Part shown: one piece after another, positions 34,773-44,220 of the stretch | Layout: every line of letters begins with the position of its first letter | How positions within the stretch are numbered: the first letter of the stretch is position 1 | NCBI GenBank assembly: GCA_037481875.1 | Contig: JBBFKY010000001.1 | Location: 124,001 to 188,000, forward strand | Reading direction: 5' to 3' | From: Desulfosoma sp. | GTDB taxonomy: Bacteria > Desulfobacterota > Syntrophobacteria > Syntrophobacterales > DSM-9756 | DNA: 64,000 nucleotides | The notes under the pieces: generated by a model | What the model saw: only the letters and a program-made list of their open reading frames with translations | Told to the model about the DNA's origin: nothing | Database searches by the model: none | Position numbers and translations under genes: made by a program

Positions 34773-36371
34773 ATGCTGCCGAGTCAAGTGTTTCTTTACG
34801 ACACCACTCTGAGGGACGGAACCCAGGCGGAAGATTTCAACTTGTCTTTGACGGACAAGATTCGTGTAGCCCTGAAATTGGACGATTTGGGTATTCACTA
34901 CATCGAGGGAGGATGGCCTGGGTCCAATCCCAAGGACGAGGAATTTTTTTCTGAGATTCGAAATTATGAGTTGAAACGGGCGAAAATTGCCGCCTTTGGG
35001 TCCACGCATCACCCTTCGAAGCGTCCTGAGCACGATGCCAACCTACAGGCTTTGGTCCAAGCCAAAACGCCTGTGGTGACCATTTTCGGAAAGAGCTGGA
35101 CGGTGCATGTCAAGGAGGCCCTGAGGACCACGCTTCAAAAGAACCTAGAGATTATTCGAGACAGTTTGGCTTTTTTGAGGCCTCAGGTGCCCACATTGTT
35201 TTACGATGCCGAGCATTTCTTTGACGGGTTTCGAGACAATGCGGAGTATGCGTTGGCCACTTTGGAAAAAGCCGTGGAGGGTGGGGCTGAGTGCTTGGTT
35301 TTATGTGACACCAATGGAGGGAACCTGCCGTCTTTCATTCAACAAGCGATAAGGGCGGTTAAAGAGCGTCTACCCAACATACCTCTTGGGATTCATGCCC
35401 ATAACGATTCCGAACTGGCCGTGGCCAATTCGCTGGCGGCGGTGGAGATGGGCGTGACCCAAGTTCAGGGAACGTTCAACGGTGTCGGGGAACGCTGCGG
35501 CAATGCGAACCTCTGTTCCATCATTCCAGCCTTATGCCTGAAGATGAACATTCCATGCTTGGGTGCCGAAGATTTACGAAAGCTTCGACAAGTCAGCCGG
35601 TTTATTTTAGAGATCGCCAACGTGCCGCCTAATCGGTACCAGCCTTATGTGGGGCGCAGCGCCTTCGCCCATAAGGGAGGGGTTCATATCAGCGCGGTGG
35701 AACGTCATCCGGCCACCTATGAACACATCGATCCGGCTCTGGTAGGGAACAAAAGGCGATTTCTCATTTCCGACCTGTCCGGACGTGCGGCGGTGCAGCG
35801 TAAATCCATGGAATACGGCATTCCCATTTCTTCCAAGGATCCCGTGGCCTTGGAAGTGCTCAATCAGATCAAGGAATTGGAACACCAAGGCTACCAGTTT
35901 GAAGCCGCGGAAGCCAGCTTTGAGCTCCTTATCAACCGGGCCATGGGCCGTTTCAAGAAGTACTTTGAACTGATCGGCTATCGAGTGGTGGATCAAAAAT
36001 TGAGTGAAGATGGAGATCCTGTCTCCGAAGCTACCATTCGAGTGCGTGTGGGGGGACAAGAAGAACACACGGCGGCTTTGGGCAACGGACCTGTGAACGC
36101 TTTGGACAACGCGTTGCGCAAGGCTCTGGAAAAGTTTTACCCGGAACTCAAGGGCATGGAACTAACCGACTACAGGGTTCGAGTGCTTCCCGGAAAGGAG
36201 GGAACAGCTTCCAAGGTACGGGTATTGATCGAATCCCACGACGGCAAGGAACATTGGGGAACCGTGGGAGTGTCCCACGATATTTTGGAAGCCAGCTGGC
36301 AGGCTTTGGTGGACAGCATCAATTACAAAATGTACTTGGAAGAAAAACTCCAGGAGAAGAAGGGGGCTTGA
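34773..36371 (+). CDS. cimA: Citramalate synthase
   Basis: A homologue of 2-isopropylmalate synthase (533 aa) that condenses pyruvate and acetyl-CoA to citramalate, giving the threonine-independent route to isoleucine. [21 protein letters not shown] is the CimA version of the DTTLRDGEQ motif. [54 protein letters not shown] and a C-terminal LeuA-type regulatory domain (about residues 395-525) follow. I chose the ATG at 34773 with GAGGTG upstream; a TTG at 34761 is less likely. End-product feedback by isoleucine is expected from the family. Confidence 0.94.
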   Translation: MLPSQVFLYDTTLRDGTQAEDFNLSLTDKIRVALKLDDLGIHYIEGGWPGSNPKDEEFFSEIRNYELKRAKIAAFGSTHHPSKRPEHDANLQALVQAKTPVVTIFGKSWTVHVKEALRTTLQKNLEIIRDSLAFLRPQVPTLFYDAEHFFDGFRDNAEYALATLEKAVEGGAECLVLCDTNGGNLPSFIQQAIRAVKERLPNIPLGIHAHNDSELAVANSLAAVEMGVTQVQGTFNGVGERCGNANLCSIIPALCLKMNIPCLGAEDLRKLRQVSRFILEIANVPPNRYQPYVGRSAFAHKGGVHISAVERHPATYEHIDPALVGNKRRFLISDLSGRAAVQRKSMEYGIPISSKDPVALEVLNQIKELEHQGYQFEAAEASFELLINRAMGRFKKYFELIGYRVVDQKLSEDGDPVSEATIRVRVGGQEEHTAALGNGPVNALDNALRKALEKFYPELKGMELTDYRVRVLPGKEGTASKVRVLIESHDGKEHWGTVGVSHDILEASWQALVDSINYKMYLEEKLQEKKGA

Positions 36372-36455
36372 AAATCGAGCCTCGGCGTTTCTAAAGTCGA
36401 TCATCTTTTTGTCCGGGGGGCACCCGCAGTCCTAGCAGAACCCACCTTTTGGCTT

Positions 36456-36481
36456 GTAGGGGCGAGGCGCCTCGCCCCTAC
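36456..36481. repeat. Perfect 26-bp palindrome (GTAGGGGCGAGGC half-site)
   Basis: The half-site GTAGGGGCGAGGC and its exact complement are joined without a spacer between the convergent cimA and UPF0210 genes. It is the clearest copy of the GGGGCGAGGC family. No T-run follows, so it is not a canonical terminator, though a stem at this spot could protect both 3' ends. Confidence 0.85.
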
Positions 36482-36530
36482 CTTGAAATGGTATTAAAGA
36501 ACTCGGTATTGCCAGTTCTCGAACATGCCC

Positions 36531-37904
36531 CTAATTATTAAGGCTTTGCACGGGTGCGGGGATTCGACCACCTAACCGAATGAATTCCGAGGAAAGTTCC
36601 CCGTTGGGTACGGGAATGATGGTGGCTTCTCCCAGAAGCCCCCCAAAGAAGGCTTTTTCTCCCGCTTTTTTCCCAGGCACAGGGATAAGACGTGTTGCCG
36701 TGGTCTTTCGATTGATGACCCCGATGGCCATTTCGTCGGCGATAATGGCGGCCAGGGTTTCCGCGGACGTGTCCCCAGGAAGGGCCACCATGTCCAAGCC
36801 CACAGAACAGACGCTGGTCATGGCTTCCAATTTTTCCAAACTGAGGTGCCCCTTCCGAGCCGCTTCTGAAATGTTGAGATCTTCGCTGACGGGAATGAAA
36901 GCGCCGCTTAGGCCTCCCACATAGCTACTGGCGAAGGCCCCACCCTTTTTTACGGCATCGTTGAGCATGGCCAAAACGGCGGTGGATCCCGGAACACCGA
37001 TGCTTTTCAGACCCAAGCTTTGAAATATTTCTCCCACACTGTCTCCGACATTTGGGGTTGGTGCAAGGCTCAGATCCACCACACCAAAGGGAATTCCAAG
37101 TTTTCGGGCCACCTCCCGGCCGATAAGTTCACCCACGCTGGTCACTTTGAAAGCCGTGCGTTTGATGACTTCGGCCAGTTGTCCCAGATCCAGCCCTGGA
37201 TTGGCTCTTCTGGCGCGATCAATGGCTTTTCGTACCACCCCAGGACCGCTTACCCCCACATTGATCACACACTCTGGTTCGCCGATACCCAAGTAAGCTC
37301 CGGCCATGAAAGGAATATCTGGAGGAATGTTGGCAAAAACGCACAGCTTGGCACACCCGATGCCGTCAGCGTGCGCTGTAGCTTCGGCCGTGCGCTTGAT
37401 AACGTGACCCATCATATAAACGGCGTCCATGTTGATTCCGGCTTTGGTGGCGGCCACATTGACCGAGGCGCACACGCGTTCGGTCTGAGCGAGAGCCTCC
37501 GGAATGGCGTCTATCAGGCTTACATCTCCGTTTGTAAATCCTTTCTCCACTAGAGCGCTGAAACCGCCGATGAAATCCACTCGAACCGTTCGAGCTGCTT
37601 CATCAAGGGTTTGAGCCACCTTCACCAGGTCTTCACGCCCAAGGGAAGCGCCCACAACGGCAATGGGACTGACAGCGACACGTTTGTTGACCACCGGAAT
37701 CCCGTATTTGTCCCCGACATCATCGCAAACCGACACCAAATTTTGGGCGAGGCGAACAATTTTCTGCCGGACTTTATCACAGAAAGCATGAACATCAGGA
37801 TCGGCACAATCAAAGAGGCTCACGCCCAGGGTCACCGTACGCACATCCAAATGCTCACTTCGAAGCATTTCCAGAGTTGAGAGAATTTCACGGTCCGAAA
37901 GCAT
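36531..37904 (-). CDS. UPF0210 / PFL family (DUF711) protein
   Basis: A 457-aa conserved protein of unknown biochemical role. The family is related in fold to pyruvate formate-lyase-like barrels but lacks the glycyl radical site. VRTVTLGVSLFDCADPDVH, FIGGFSALVEKGFTNGD and CVINVGVSGPGVVRKAI are characteristic. The double-ACT gene lies 48 bases upstream on the same strand. This ACT-UPF0210 pair recurs in many genomes and suggests an amino-acid-responsive function. The function is otherwise unknown. Confidence 0.92.
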   Translation of the reverse strand: MLSDREILSTLEMLRSEHLDVRTVTLGVSLFDCADPDVHAFCDKVRQKIVRLAQNLVSVCDDVGDKYGIPVVNKRVAVSPIAVVGASLGREDLVKVAQTLDEAARTVRVDFIGGFSALVEKGFTNGDVSLIDAIPEALAQTERVCASVNVAATKAGINMDAVYMMGHVIKRTAEATAHADGIGCAKLCVFANIPPDIPFMAGAYLGIGEPECVINVGVSGPGVVRKAIDRARRANPGLDLGQLAEVIKRTAFKVTSVGELIGREVARKLGIPFGVVDLSLAPTPNVGDSVGEIFQSLGLKSIGVPGSTAVLAMLNDAVKKGGAFASSYVGGLSGAFIPVSEDLNISEAARKGHLSLEKLEAMTSVCSVGLDMVALPGDTSAETLAAIIADEMAIGVINRKTTATRLIPVPGKKAGEKAFFGGLLGEATIIPVPNGELSSEFIRLGGRIPAPVQSLNN

Positions 37905-37952
37905 ACCTAAGATAAACTCCTGACGCGAATTTTTGGGTGTTGTTCATCAAAA

Positions 37953-38510
37953 TCAAATTCGATGAATAGCCTCAAAAATGTCCCGATGCTGAAGGCTCAG
38001 ATCCAGCCCCAAATCCTCCGCCCTTTGGCGAAGGGCTTTGCGAAAGGCCTGCTGGTCGATATGCACAGGGATGTCCACCTCGTAAATCATCACGTTGCGT
38101 CGAGGATCGCTCCCGCCTCGAAAAGCGGCACGCAGGTTCGTGATGTTGACGCCAAACCGAGCCATAACCTCCGTGATGCCGGCCACAAGGCCCAAACGAT
38201 CAGGTCCGATGGTGGTGACAACGAAAGGTTGGCTTGGCGGTGCCTGGTAACGCTCTGATTCCTGAACGGGTTTGAGTAGGACGGCAAGTCCCAGAGGCGT
38301 AAGGTTTTCCGCGAGCTTTTCCTCGAGAGACTTCATGGACAGTTCTTCGGGTAACGACGCGATAAAAACCCCCGCAAACTCGGATTGAAGAATGGTCTGA
38401 CTGACATCTTCGATATTACATCTATTTTCAGAAAGGACTCGAGAAACGGCGGCGACGATTCCCGGTCTGTCCGATCCGAGAACGGAAATGACCACCTTTG
38501 TCACAGCCAT
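37953..38510 (-). CDS. Double ACT domain protein (GcvR/UPF0237-like)
   Basis: A 185-aa cytoplasmic regulator. The first ACT domain begins VVISVLGSDRPGIVAAVSRVL and the second FVVTTIGPDRLGLVAGITEVM, as in GcvR-like proteins. It would bind an amino acid such as glycine or serine and modulate a partner. I chose the ATG at 38510 because GGAGG lies 10 bases upstream; the longer frame to 38585 lacks conservation and a ribosome-binding site. It is the first gene of a two-gene unit with UPF0210. Confidence 0.9.
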   Translation of the reverse strand: MAVTKVVISVLGSDRPGIVAAVSRVLSENRCNIEDVSQTILQSEFAGVFIASLPEELSMKSLEEKLAENLTPLGLAVLLKPVQESERYQAPPSQPFVVTTIGPDRLGLVAGITEVMARFGVNITNLRAAFRGGSDPRRNVMIYEVDIPVHIDQQAFRKALRQRAEDLGLDLSLQHRDIFEAIHRI

Positions 38511-39033
38511 GGCCAAAACCTCCACATCACATGAAATCGATCTTCTAAGAGCCCGCACGCTAACGTGAAGGGTCGTAGAAGTCAATGACTCAGGATTCCA
38601 TCTGGCCGCCCAACGTACAAGCCGAATCAGAAATCAAAAAAATGCAGTTTACGTCTGGAGTGGCGCACCGGTGTGTCGCCCTTAAAGATATAACTTCATT
38701 CTTTTTTTGGCAAACAAGCCGATCCGCCTCCACAGGGGTTGGGGTAGGGGGGCGGACACATCGGTCCGCTCCTGAGGAACCGGCTTAGGGGCGAACAATC
38801 TTCGTGGAACTCATTGTTTTCGAAGAAATTTTTTGGTCCTGCAGGAAACAGCGAGGTTGGACCTTGCTACAGGATCCGGCACAAAGGTCGTCTTTGGCTT
38901 TTGTTACGAAAAAGACACTCGACTTTCTTCGAACCTTCTTGTTAAAAGTTTCTACAATGAGTTTCGTAATGTCCCCCCTTTAGGGCTTGGGATTTTCCAC
39001 GTGTCACAGAGAGCATACTGAAGGAGAGTACTC
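38511..39033. other. Divergent intergenic region with a repeat
   Basis: A 523-base region between the minus-strand ACT gene and the plus-strand radical SAM gene. It holds one repeat copy and no gene. Promoters for both units should lie here, but I could not assign them. Confidence 0.55.
38747..38779. repeat. GGCGGACACATCGGTCCGC-type dispersed repeat
   Basis: GGCGGACACATCGGTCCGCT matches the two copies at 9552-9604 and 9675-9728. It ends before the conserved downstream part. Confidence 0.7.
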
Positions 39034-40551
39034 ATGAAGGTCCTTTTGGTTTACCCGGAGGTTGCCGAAACGTTTTGGAGTTTTAGGCATGCTTTGCGCA
39101 TCGTGCGCCGCAAAGCGGCTTTTCCTCCCTTGGGGCTTTTGACGGTGGCTGCTCTCTTGCCCGAGCATTGGGAAAAAAGGGTGGTGGACATGAACACACG
39201 GCGCTTGAACGACCAAGATATTCTGTGGGCGGATTATGTTTTTGTGAGCGCCATGATCGCGCAGCGCCGATCCACCAAAGAGGTGGTGCGGCGATGTTCG
39301 GCGCTCGGGGTACCCGTGGCGGGAGGCGGGCCCTTGTTTTACGGCTATGCCGACGAGTTTACGGATGTGGCCCACGTGGTCATCGGGGAAGGGGAAAAGA
39401 TTGTTCCCGAGCTCGTCGCCGACTTGGAAGCAGGGCGTGCACGGCGTTTGTATCGAACCGATGAACATCCGGATCTGGACCAGACGCCTTTGCCTTCATG
39501 GGACCTCATTCGTCTCAAAGATTACGCCAGCATGTGTGTGCAGTATTCTCGAGGATGTCCGTTTAACTGTGAATTTTGCGATATTATCGTCCTCAACGGC
39601 AGGAAGCCGCGCACCAAATCCCCGGAGCAGATGATCGACGAGTTGGAAGCTCTTTACTCCAGGAAATGGCGCGGGTCCGTCTTCATTGTGGATGACAATT
39701 TCATCGGAAACAAGCATCGAGTCAAAAATGTATTGGAGCACATCATTCGGTGGCAGGAGCGTCGAGGCTGGAAGTTCAGCTTTTATACGGAAGCCTCCGT
39801 GGACTTGGCGGAAGACATGGAACTCATGGAGCTTATGGTTCGGGCCGGTTTCAACAAGGTCTTCCTGGGACTGGAGACGCCTGCTACCGAAAGCTTAAAG
39901 GAATGCGGCAAAGGTCAAAATCTTCGTCGACCGTTAGATGAATCGGTTCGCATCATTCAAGAAAACGGCTTAGCCGTCATGGGTGGCTTCATCATTGGTT
40001 TCGATAATGATCCTCCGGACATTTTCCAAAAGCAGGTTCATTTTGTCCAATCCACCGGGGTGGTCACAGCTATGATCGGATTATTAACAGCGGTTCCCGA
40101 AACACGGCTTTATAAGAGGCTTGAACGGGAAGGGCGCCTTCTGTTCAGACCCAACGGGGACAACACCAGCATTGAGGGCACCTTGAATTTTATTCCGAAA
40201 ATGGATCGACAGAAGATCGTCGAAGGTTACCGTTGGGTCATGGACACCATTTATTCTCCCCACATGTACTATGAGCGCATCAAAGCGTTCCTGGAATCTT
40301 ATCGACCTCAGGCCAAGGCGGCTTTGGAAAAAAATGACTTTGTCACCTTCTTGCGTTCCCTGTGGTACCTAGGTATTCGAGACTCCAAGGACGCTCGAGC
40401 CTGCTTTTGGAAGATTCTCAAGGAAACGTTCCTCCACTATCGTTCAAGCCTCACCGATGTGGTGACCGTCCTGGTTTACGGTTATCATTTTCGAAAGCTT
40501 TTTCATTCCGGCATGTTTAGGAACATGGAGGCCCAAGACAGCCAATCTTAA
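39034..40551 (+). CDS. B12-binding-domain radical SAM protein (DUF4070-like)
   Basis: A 505-aa protein. The N-terminal 150 residues form a cobalamin-binding-like domain (KVLLVYPEVAETFWSFRHAL, FPPLGLLTVAALLPEHWEKR). The radical SAM motif CPFNCEFC lies at about residue 173, followed by VFLGLETPATESL and a C-terminal DUF4070-like region. The family includes the hopanoid C-2 methylase HpnP but also many proteins of unknown role. Sequence alone does not distinguish them, and no hopanoid gene is nearby. AAGGAGAG precedes the ATG. The adjacent tsaE gene is convergent. Confidence 0.9.
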   Translation: MKVLLVYPEVAETFWSFRHALRIVRRKAAFPPLGLLTVAALLPEHWEKRVVDMNTRRLNDQDILWADYVFVSAMIAQRRSTKEVVRRCSALGVPVAGGGPLFYGYADEFTDVAHVVIGEGEKIVPELVADLEAGRARRLYRTDEHPDLDQTPLPSWDLIRLKDYASMCVQYSRGCPFNCEFCDIIVLNGRKPRTKSPEQMIDELEALYSRKWRGSVFIVDDNFIGNKHRVKNVLEHIIRWQERRGWKFSFYTEASVDLAEDMELMELMVRAGFNKVFLGLETPATESLKECGKGQNLRRPLDESVRIIQENGLAVMGGFIIGFDNDPPDIFQKQVHFVQSTGVVTAMIGLLTAVPETRLYKRLEREGRLLFRPNGDNTSIEGTLNFIPKMDRQKIVEGYRWVMDTIYSPHMYYERIKAFLESYRPQAKAALEKNDFVTFLRSLWYLGIRDSKDARACFWKILKETFLHYRSSLTDVVTVLVYGYHFRKLFHSGMFRNMEAQDSQS

Positions 40552-40557
40552 TCGGCC

Positions 40558-41034
40558 TTAGACGAAGTTTAGAAGATCGGCGAAACGGCCCTTTAAATTA
40601 TCGGTGCGAAAAACGAGGCGTAGTCGGCGGGAGGTGGGTCCAAGGATTTCCAAAAAAATATCGATGCGTGTCTCAGGTAGCAAAGTTCCTAATCTTTCCG
40701 GCCATTCCACGACAGCTACACTAGGACCGAAGAGCGCTTCCCTCCAGGGAAGTGTTTCCATTTCTTCGGGATCCCCGATGCGGTAACAGTCTATGTGGTA
40801 CAGGTGCAGCCGACCTTCGTATTCATTGATGATGGTAAAGGTGGGACTTGTAATGGGAGTTTCTTCGGGAATGCCGAGCCCGATGGCGATACCTCGCGTG
40901 AGCAAAGTTTTTCCCGCGCCCAGCTCTCCCCACAAAGCCACCACGTCCCCGGCTTCCAGCCTCTTTCCAATGGCCTTGCCCAAAGCCAGAGAAAATTCTG
41001 GATCATGGGAGTCCAAGCAAAGAACAAGGTTCAT
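40558..41034 (-). CDS. tsaE: tRNA threonylcarbamoyladenosine biosynthesis ATPase TsaE
   Basis: A 158-aa P-loop ATPase that works with TsaB and TsaD to form t6A at position 37 of ANN-decoding tRNAs. Walker A is GELGAGKT, and the family motif SPTFTIINEYEG and YHIDCYRIGDPEEME follow. Its ATG overlaps the stop of nnrDE by 4 bases (ATGA). It is the last gene of the phoH-to-tsaE cluster. Confidence 0.95.
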   Translation of the reverse strand: MNLVLCLDSHDPEFSLALGKAIGKRLEAGDVVALWGELGAGKTLLTRGIAIGLGIPEETPITSPTFTIINEYEGRLHLYHIDCYRIGDPEEMETLPWREALFGPSVAVVEWPERLGTLLPETRIDIFLEILGPTSRRLRLVFRTDNLKGRFADLLNFV

Positions 41035-42584
41035 GGAGTTTCCAGATCCCCGATAACAAAAGGGATTTCTTCGAGCAAGTCAGAAGCCAGAAGCCCTCGA
41101 GTTGTCTGATTCCGACACGCCTTTTCCGCCGCCTTGCCATGAATGAAGGCCGCCAGGCAGGTTGCTTGAAAAGGCTCAAAACCTTGGGCAAGAAAACCGG
41201 CGATCATGCCCGTAAGGACATCCCCCATGCCCCCCGAAGCCATCGCAGGGGTGCCGGACCCGTTGATCGCCATTTTGCCATCAGGAGCTGCAATGACAGT
41301 GCGATGTCCTTTGAGAAGGACGATGACCCCGTATTTCTGACTGAATTCCTGGCTCACTTCAAGGCGGTTCGCCTGAATCTCGGGGACAGGGCATGCCATG
41401 AGCCGAGCCATTTCTCCGGGGTGAGGGGTGAGGATCACAGGCATTGGTGCCGACCGAAGACTTTCCGGAGCCTCGGCCACAAGGGTGAGGGCATCCGCAT
41501 CCAGCACCAGAGGACATGGGGCTCGGGAGATGAGGTTGAACAGCAATTGTTTGGTTTCTTGGTGCAACGAAATGCCAGGGCCGACGGCAAGAGCTTGCTT
41601 TCCCTGAAGAAAGCTTAGGATCTCGGATTCGGCCGTCGCGGCCGCGCTCTGTTCCGAAGTTTCGGCGATAGGGAAAGTCATGGCCTCGGTGAGTTTAACT
41701 TCGAGGATCGGGTTCAGGGAGCGGGGAACAAATAAAGTCACAAGTCCCGCTCCAACGCGTGCGGCCCCAAGAGATGCCAAGGTTGCCGCTCCGGTTTTTC
41801 CCGGAGATCCGGAAAGAAGACAAACGTGGCCTGCTCGACCTTTGTGGGTTTCTGGAGGGCGAGGTTCAAGCCACCGGCGGCAGAGATTTTCATCCAGCCA
41901 CCAGCGTTGGATTCCTGCAGAGGCCACCACACAATCTGGAATGCCGATGTCCACCACATGAAGCGCGCCTACCAGGGCGTCTCCCTGACCGATTCTTTGG
42001 CCCACTTTGGGCAGCCCGAAAGTGGCCGTTGCTGTGGCACGAAGAGCCGCGCCCAACACTTTTCCCGTGGAAGCGTCCAGACCGGAGGGGACATCCACGG
42101 CCAGAACGGGTTTTTGCAAGGCGTTCACGGCTTCGATAATATCGCGGTAAAGACCTTGGACAGGATTAGAGAGCCCCGTTCCCAAAAGCGCGTCAATAAT
42201 CACATCGGCTTCGCGGATTAAAGAAAACTGAGACGAAAAGTCCGCGCTTTCGTCCCAATGTGAAGGGCGCACACCGATGTTTTCCAGAATCCTGTAATTG
42301 AGCAGAGCGTCCCCGCGAAGCCGGTCCGCCGGTCGTAGGCACACCACCCGCACCCAGGCTCCTTTGCCGTGTAACAGACGGGCAATGACGAATCCGTCCC
42401 CGGCATTATTGCCGGTTCCGGCAAGGACCACCACCCGACGATGTGTCAAGTCAGGAATGACCCGTTCAAAAAAGGCCAAGGCTCCTCGAGCGGCGTTTTC
42501 CATAAGGACCGCACCGGGAATGCCAACCTCTTCAATGGTTCGCCGGTCCAATTCTGCCATCTCTTGAGCGGTCACAAGAATCAT
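41031..42584 (-). CDS. nnr: Bifunctional NAD(P)H-hydrate epimerase and dehydratase (NnrE-NnrD)
   Basis: A 517-aa enzyme that repairs hydrated NAD(P)H. The N-terminal half is the YjeF_N epimerase (MENAARGALAFFERV, AGTGNNAGDGFVIARLLHG). The C-terminal half is the ribokinase-fold dehydratase (HKGRAGHVCLLSGSPGKTGA, LTPHPGEMARL, GTPAMASGGMGDVLTGMIAG). I chose the ATG at 42584, which makes an ATGA overlap with the stop of acpS and follows GGAG; an earlier ATG at 42602 is less favoured. It is co-transcribed with acpS and tsaE, a common arrangement. Confidence 0.95.
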   Translation of the reverse strand: MILVTAQEMAELDRRTIEEVGIPGAVLMENAARGALAFFERVIPDLTHRRVVVLAGTGNNAGDGFVIARLLHGKGAWVRVVCLRPADRLRGDALLNYRILENIGVRPSHWDESADFSSQFSLIREADVIIDALLGTGLSNPVQGLYRDIIEAVNALQKPVLAVDVPSGLDASTGKVLGAALRATATATFGLPKVGQRIGQGDALVGALHVVDIGIPDCVVASAGIQRWWLDENLCRRWLEPRPPETHKGRAGHVCLLSGSPGKTGAATLASLGAARVGAGLVTLFVPRSLNPILEVKLTEAMTFPIAETSEQSAAATAESEILSFLQGKQALAVGPGISLHQETKQLLFNLISRAPCPLVLDADALTLVAEAPESLRSAPMPVILTPHPGEMARLMACPVPEIQANRLEVSQEFSQKYGVIVLLKGHRTVIAAPDGKMAINGSGTPAMASGGMGDVLTGMIAGFLAQGFEPFQATCLAAFIHGKAAEKACRNQTTRGLLASDLLEEIPFVIGDLETP

Positions 42585-43006
42585 GGCTGATGTCTCCGAC
42601 ATAGTCCATCTTGAGGACTGGAATCCACAGTTTCTAAAACCACGATAGCTGCGCCGTACAATCCATCGTCGGTGAGACTTACATGCCAGGCGTGAATGCC
42701 GAGTTCATCAACGAATGCGCGAGCTCTTTGAGAAAGATTGATAACGGGTCTGCCTGAGCCAAGATGAAGCACTTCCATGTCTTTCCAAAGAAATGGGGAA
42801 CGGATACCGGTTCCCAAGGCCTTGGCGAAGGCTTCTTTGGCGGCGAAGCGCATGGCAAAACAAGCTGCTTTATTTTTCCTGGCCTGACAGGATTGCTGCT
42901 CGCTTTGGGTGAAAACCCTTTCAAGAAATCGGTTACCCCAGCGAACAAGCCCAGCCTCGATGCGATCGATGCGGACGAGGTCAATACCGATGCCGTAGAT
43001 CTTCAT
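42581..43006 (-). CDS. acpS: Holo-[acyl-carrier-protein] synthase
   Basis: A 141-aa enzyme that transfers phosphopantetheine from CoA to the acyl carrier protein. [17 protein letters not shown] (first metal-binding Asp), [15 protein letters not shown] (the WxxKEA-type motif), and [18 protein letters not shown] near the end are as expected. Its ATG overlaps the pdxJ stop by 4 bases and its stop overlaps the nnrDE start by 4 bases, so translation is tightly coupled. Confidence 0.95.
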   Translation of the reverse strand: MKIYGIGIDLVRIDRIEAGLVRWGNRFLERVFTQSEQQSCQARKNKAACFAMRFAAKEAFAKALGTGIRSPFLWKDMEVLHLGSGRPVINLSQRARAFVDELGIHAWHVSLTDDGLYGAAIVVLETVDSSPQDGLCRRHQP

Positions 43007-43722
43007 GAACCTTGCACCAAGGAGACCATTTCCCGCACGGCCCGTTCCATGCCGACCAGAACGGCTCGAGCAATAATGGCGTGGCCGATACTGAATTCTT
43101 CAATTTCCTTGATCGCTCGAAGCCACAGGATGTTTCGATAATCCACCCCGTGCCCTGCATGAACAATCAACCCGATCTTTGCGGCAAGTTTGGCGGCATC
43201 CAAAAGGCGTTCAAACTCTTCTTGCCTCTGCGCATAAGTTTTGGCTTCGGCAAAGGAGCCTGTATGGATTTCGACACAGTCGGCATCGATTTTTGCCGCT
43301 GTTTTAACGTGTTTAGGGTCCGGATTCACAAACAAACTCACCGAAATGCCGCCCTGATGCAGGCGCGTGATGGTTTCGGCCAGAGAATCTTCATAAAGGA
43401 CCACGTCCAGGCCGCCCTCCGTTGTCAATTCCTGACGCCTTTCAGGAACAAGCGTCACGAGATCGGGCTTGATACGTAGAGCTGTTTCGATCATCTCCGG
43501 GGTGGCGGCCATTTCCAGATTGAGTCGTGTCTTTACGGTTTGACGTAAAATTTCCACATCCCGGTCCTGAATGTGGCGTCGGTCTTCCCGAAGATGGACC
43601 ACGATTCCCTGGGCACCGGCCAACTCCGCCAAAGCGGCTGCAAGGACCGGGTCGGGTTCTGTTGCCAAGCGGGCCTGACGGACCGTCGCCACATGATCCA
43701 CATTGACGGCCAACCTCGCCAC
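43003..43722 (-). CDS. pdxJ: Pyridoxine 5'-phosphate synthase
   Basis: A 239-aa TIM-barrel enzyme that joins 1-deoxyxylulose 5-phosphate and 3-amino-2-oxopropyl phosphate to form pyridoxine phosphate. [44 protein letters not shown] and [20 protein letters not shown] are characteristic. The gene lies 3 bases after ybeY and overlaps acpS by 4. Placement beside acpS is a classic bacterial arrangement. Confidence 0.96.
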   Translation of the reverse strand: MARLAVNVDHVATVRQARLATEPDPVLAAALAELAGAQGIVVHLREDRRHIQDRDVEILRQTVKTRLNLEMAATPEMIETALRIKPDLVTLVPERRQELTTEGGLDVVLYEDSLAETITRLHQGGISVSLFVNPDPKHVKTAAKIDADCVEIHTGSFAEAKTYAQRQEEFERLLDAAKLAAKIGLIVHAGHGVDYRNILWLRAIKEIEEFSIGHAIIARAVLVGMERAVREMVSLVQGS

Positions 43723-43725
43723 GTC

Positions 43726-44220
43726 CTATCCCTCCTTTGCTTCTTCGGCAAAATCCGTTCGATACCAAGCAAAACGTGCCGGTTCGTGCCCGAGAGCCCC
43801 CAAAATCTGCCATGTCAGGGCTTCCATGGTGCGCGCTTCCTGAACGGTACCGTGATCGTAGCCCATCAGATGCAGGATACCGTGAATGAGAAGGAGATCC
43901 AGGATTTCTTCCAGGCTGCATTGAGCTTTCTGCGCCATTATCTGGGCCGTTTCCACACCGAGGACCACGTCTCCCAACATTTGGGGTTCGATATCTCCAA
44001 ATTCCCCTTCTCTCATCGGGAAAGACAACACGTCGGTGGGTTCGCAAATTCCTCGAAACCTTTCGTTCAGATCGGCCATCTCCTCATCATCGGCCAGAAC
44101 AAGACTCAGTTCTCCATCCTTATAATCCAAGGCGTTTAAGATCCGTTCGGCTGTTTGGTGCAGTCGATCCAGATCGATCTTTATCCGATCGCAATTCACG
44201 CTGATTTGAATCTGTGCCAT
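43726..44220 (-). CDS. ybeY: Endoribonuclease YbeY
   Basis: A 164-aa metal-dependent RNase needed for 16S rRNA 3'-end maturation and ribosome quality control. The HGILHLMGYDH motif provides the three zinc histidines, and DVLSFPMREGE is the usual family segment. I chose the ATG at 44220, with AAAGGTC upstream. The frame extends further upstream, but that part is not conserved. The 5' end overlaps the 3' end of pgpH by 101 bases, more than usual. It lies in the standard phoH-pgpH-ybeY order. Confidence 0.93.
   Translation of the reverse strand: MAQIQISVNCDRIKIDLDRLHQTAERILNALDYKDGELSLVLADDEEMADLNERFRGICEPTDVLSFPMREGEFGDIEPQMLGDVVLGVETAQIMAQKAQCSLEEILDLLLIHGILHLMGYDHGTVQEARTMEALTWQILGALGHEPARFAWYRTDFAEEAKEG

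Noticed and set aside
39034-40551. Assignment of the B12 radical SAM protein as hopanoid methylase HpnP
   Set aside because: The family is broad, no hopanoid genes are nearby, and no residue I can see separates HpnP from its relatives.
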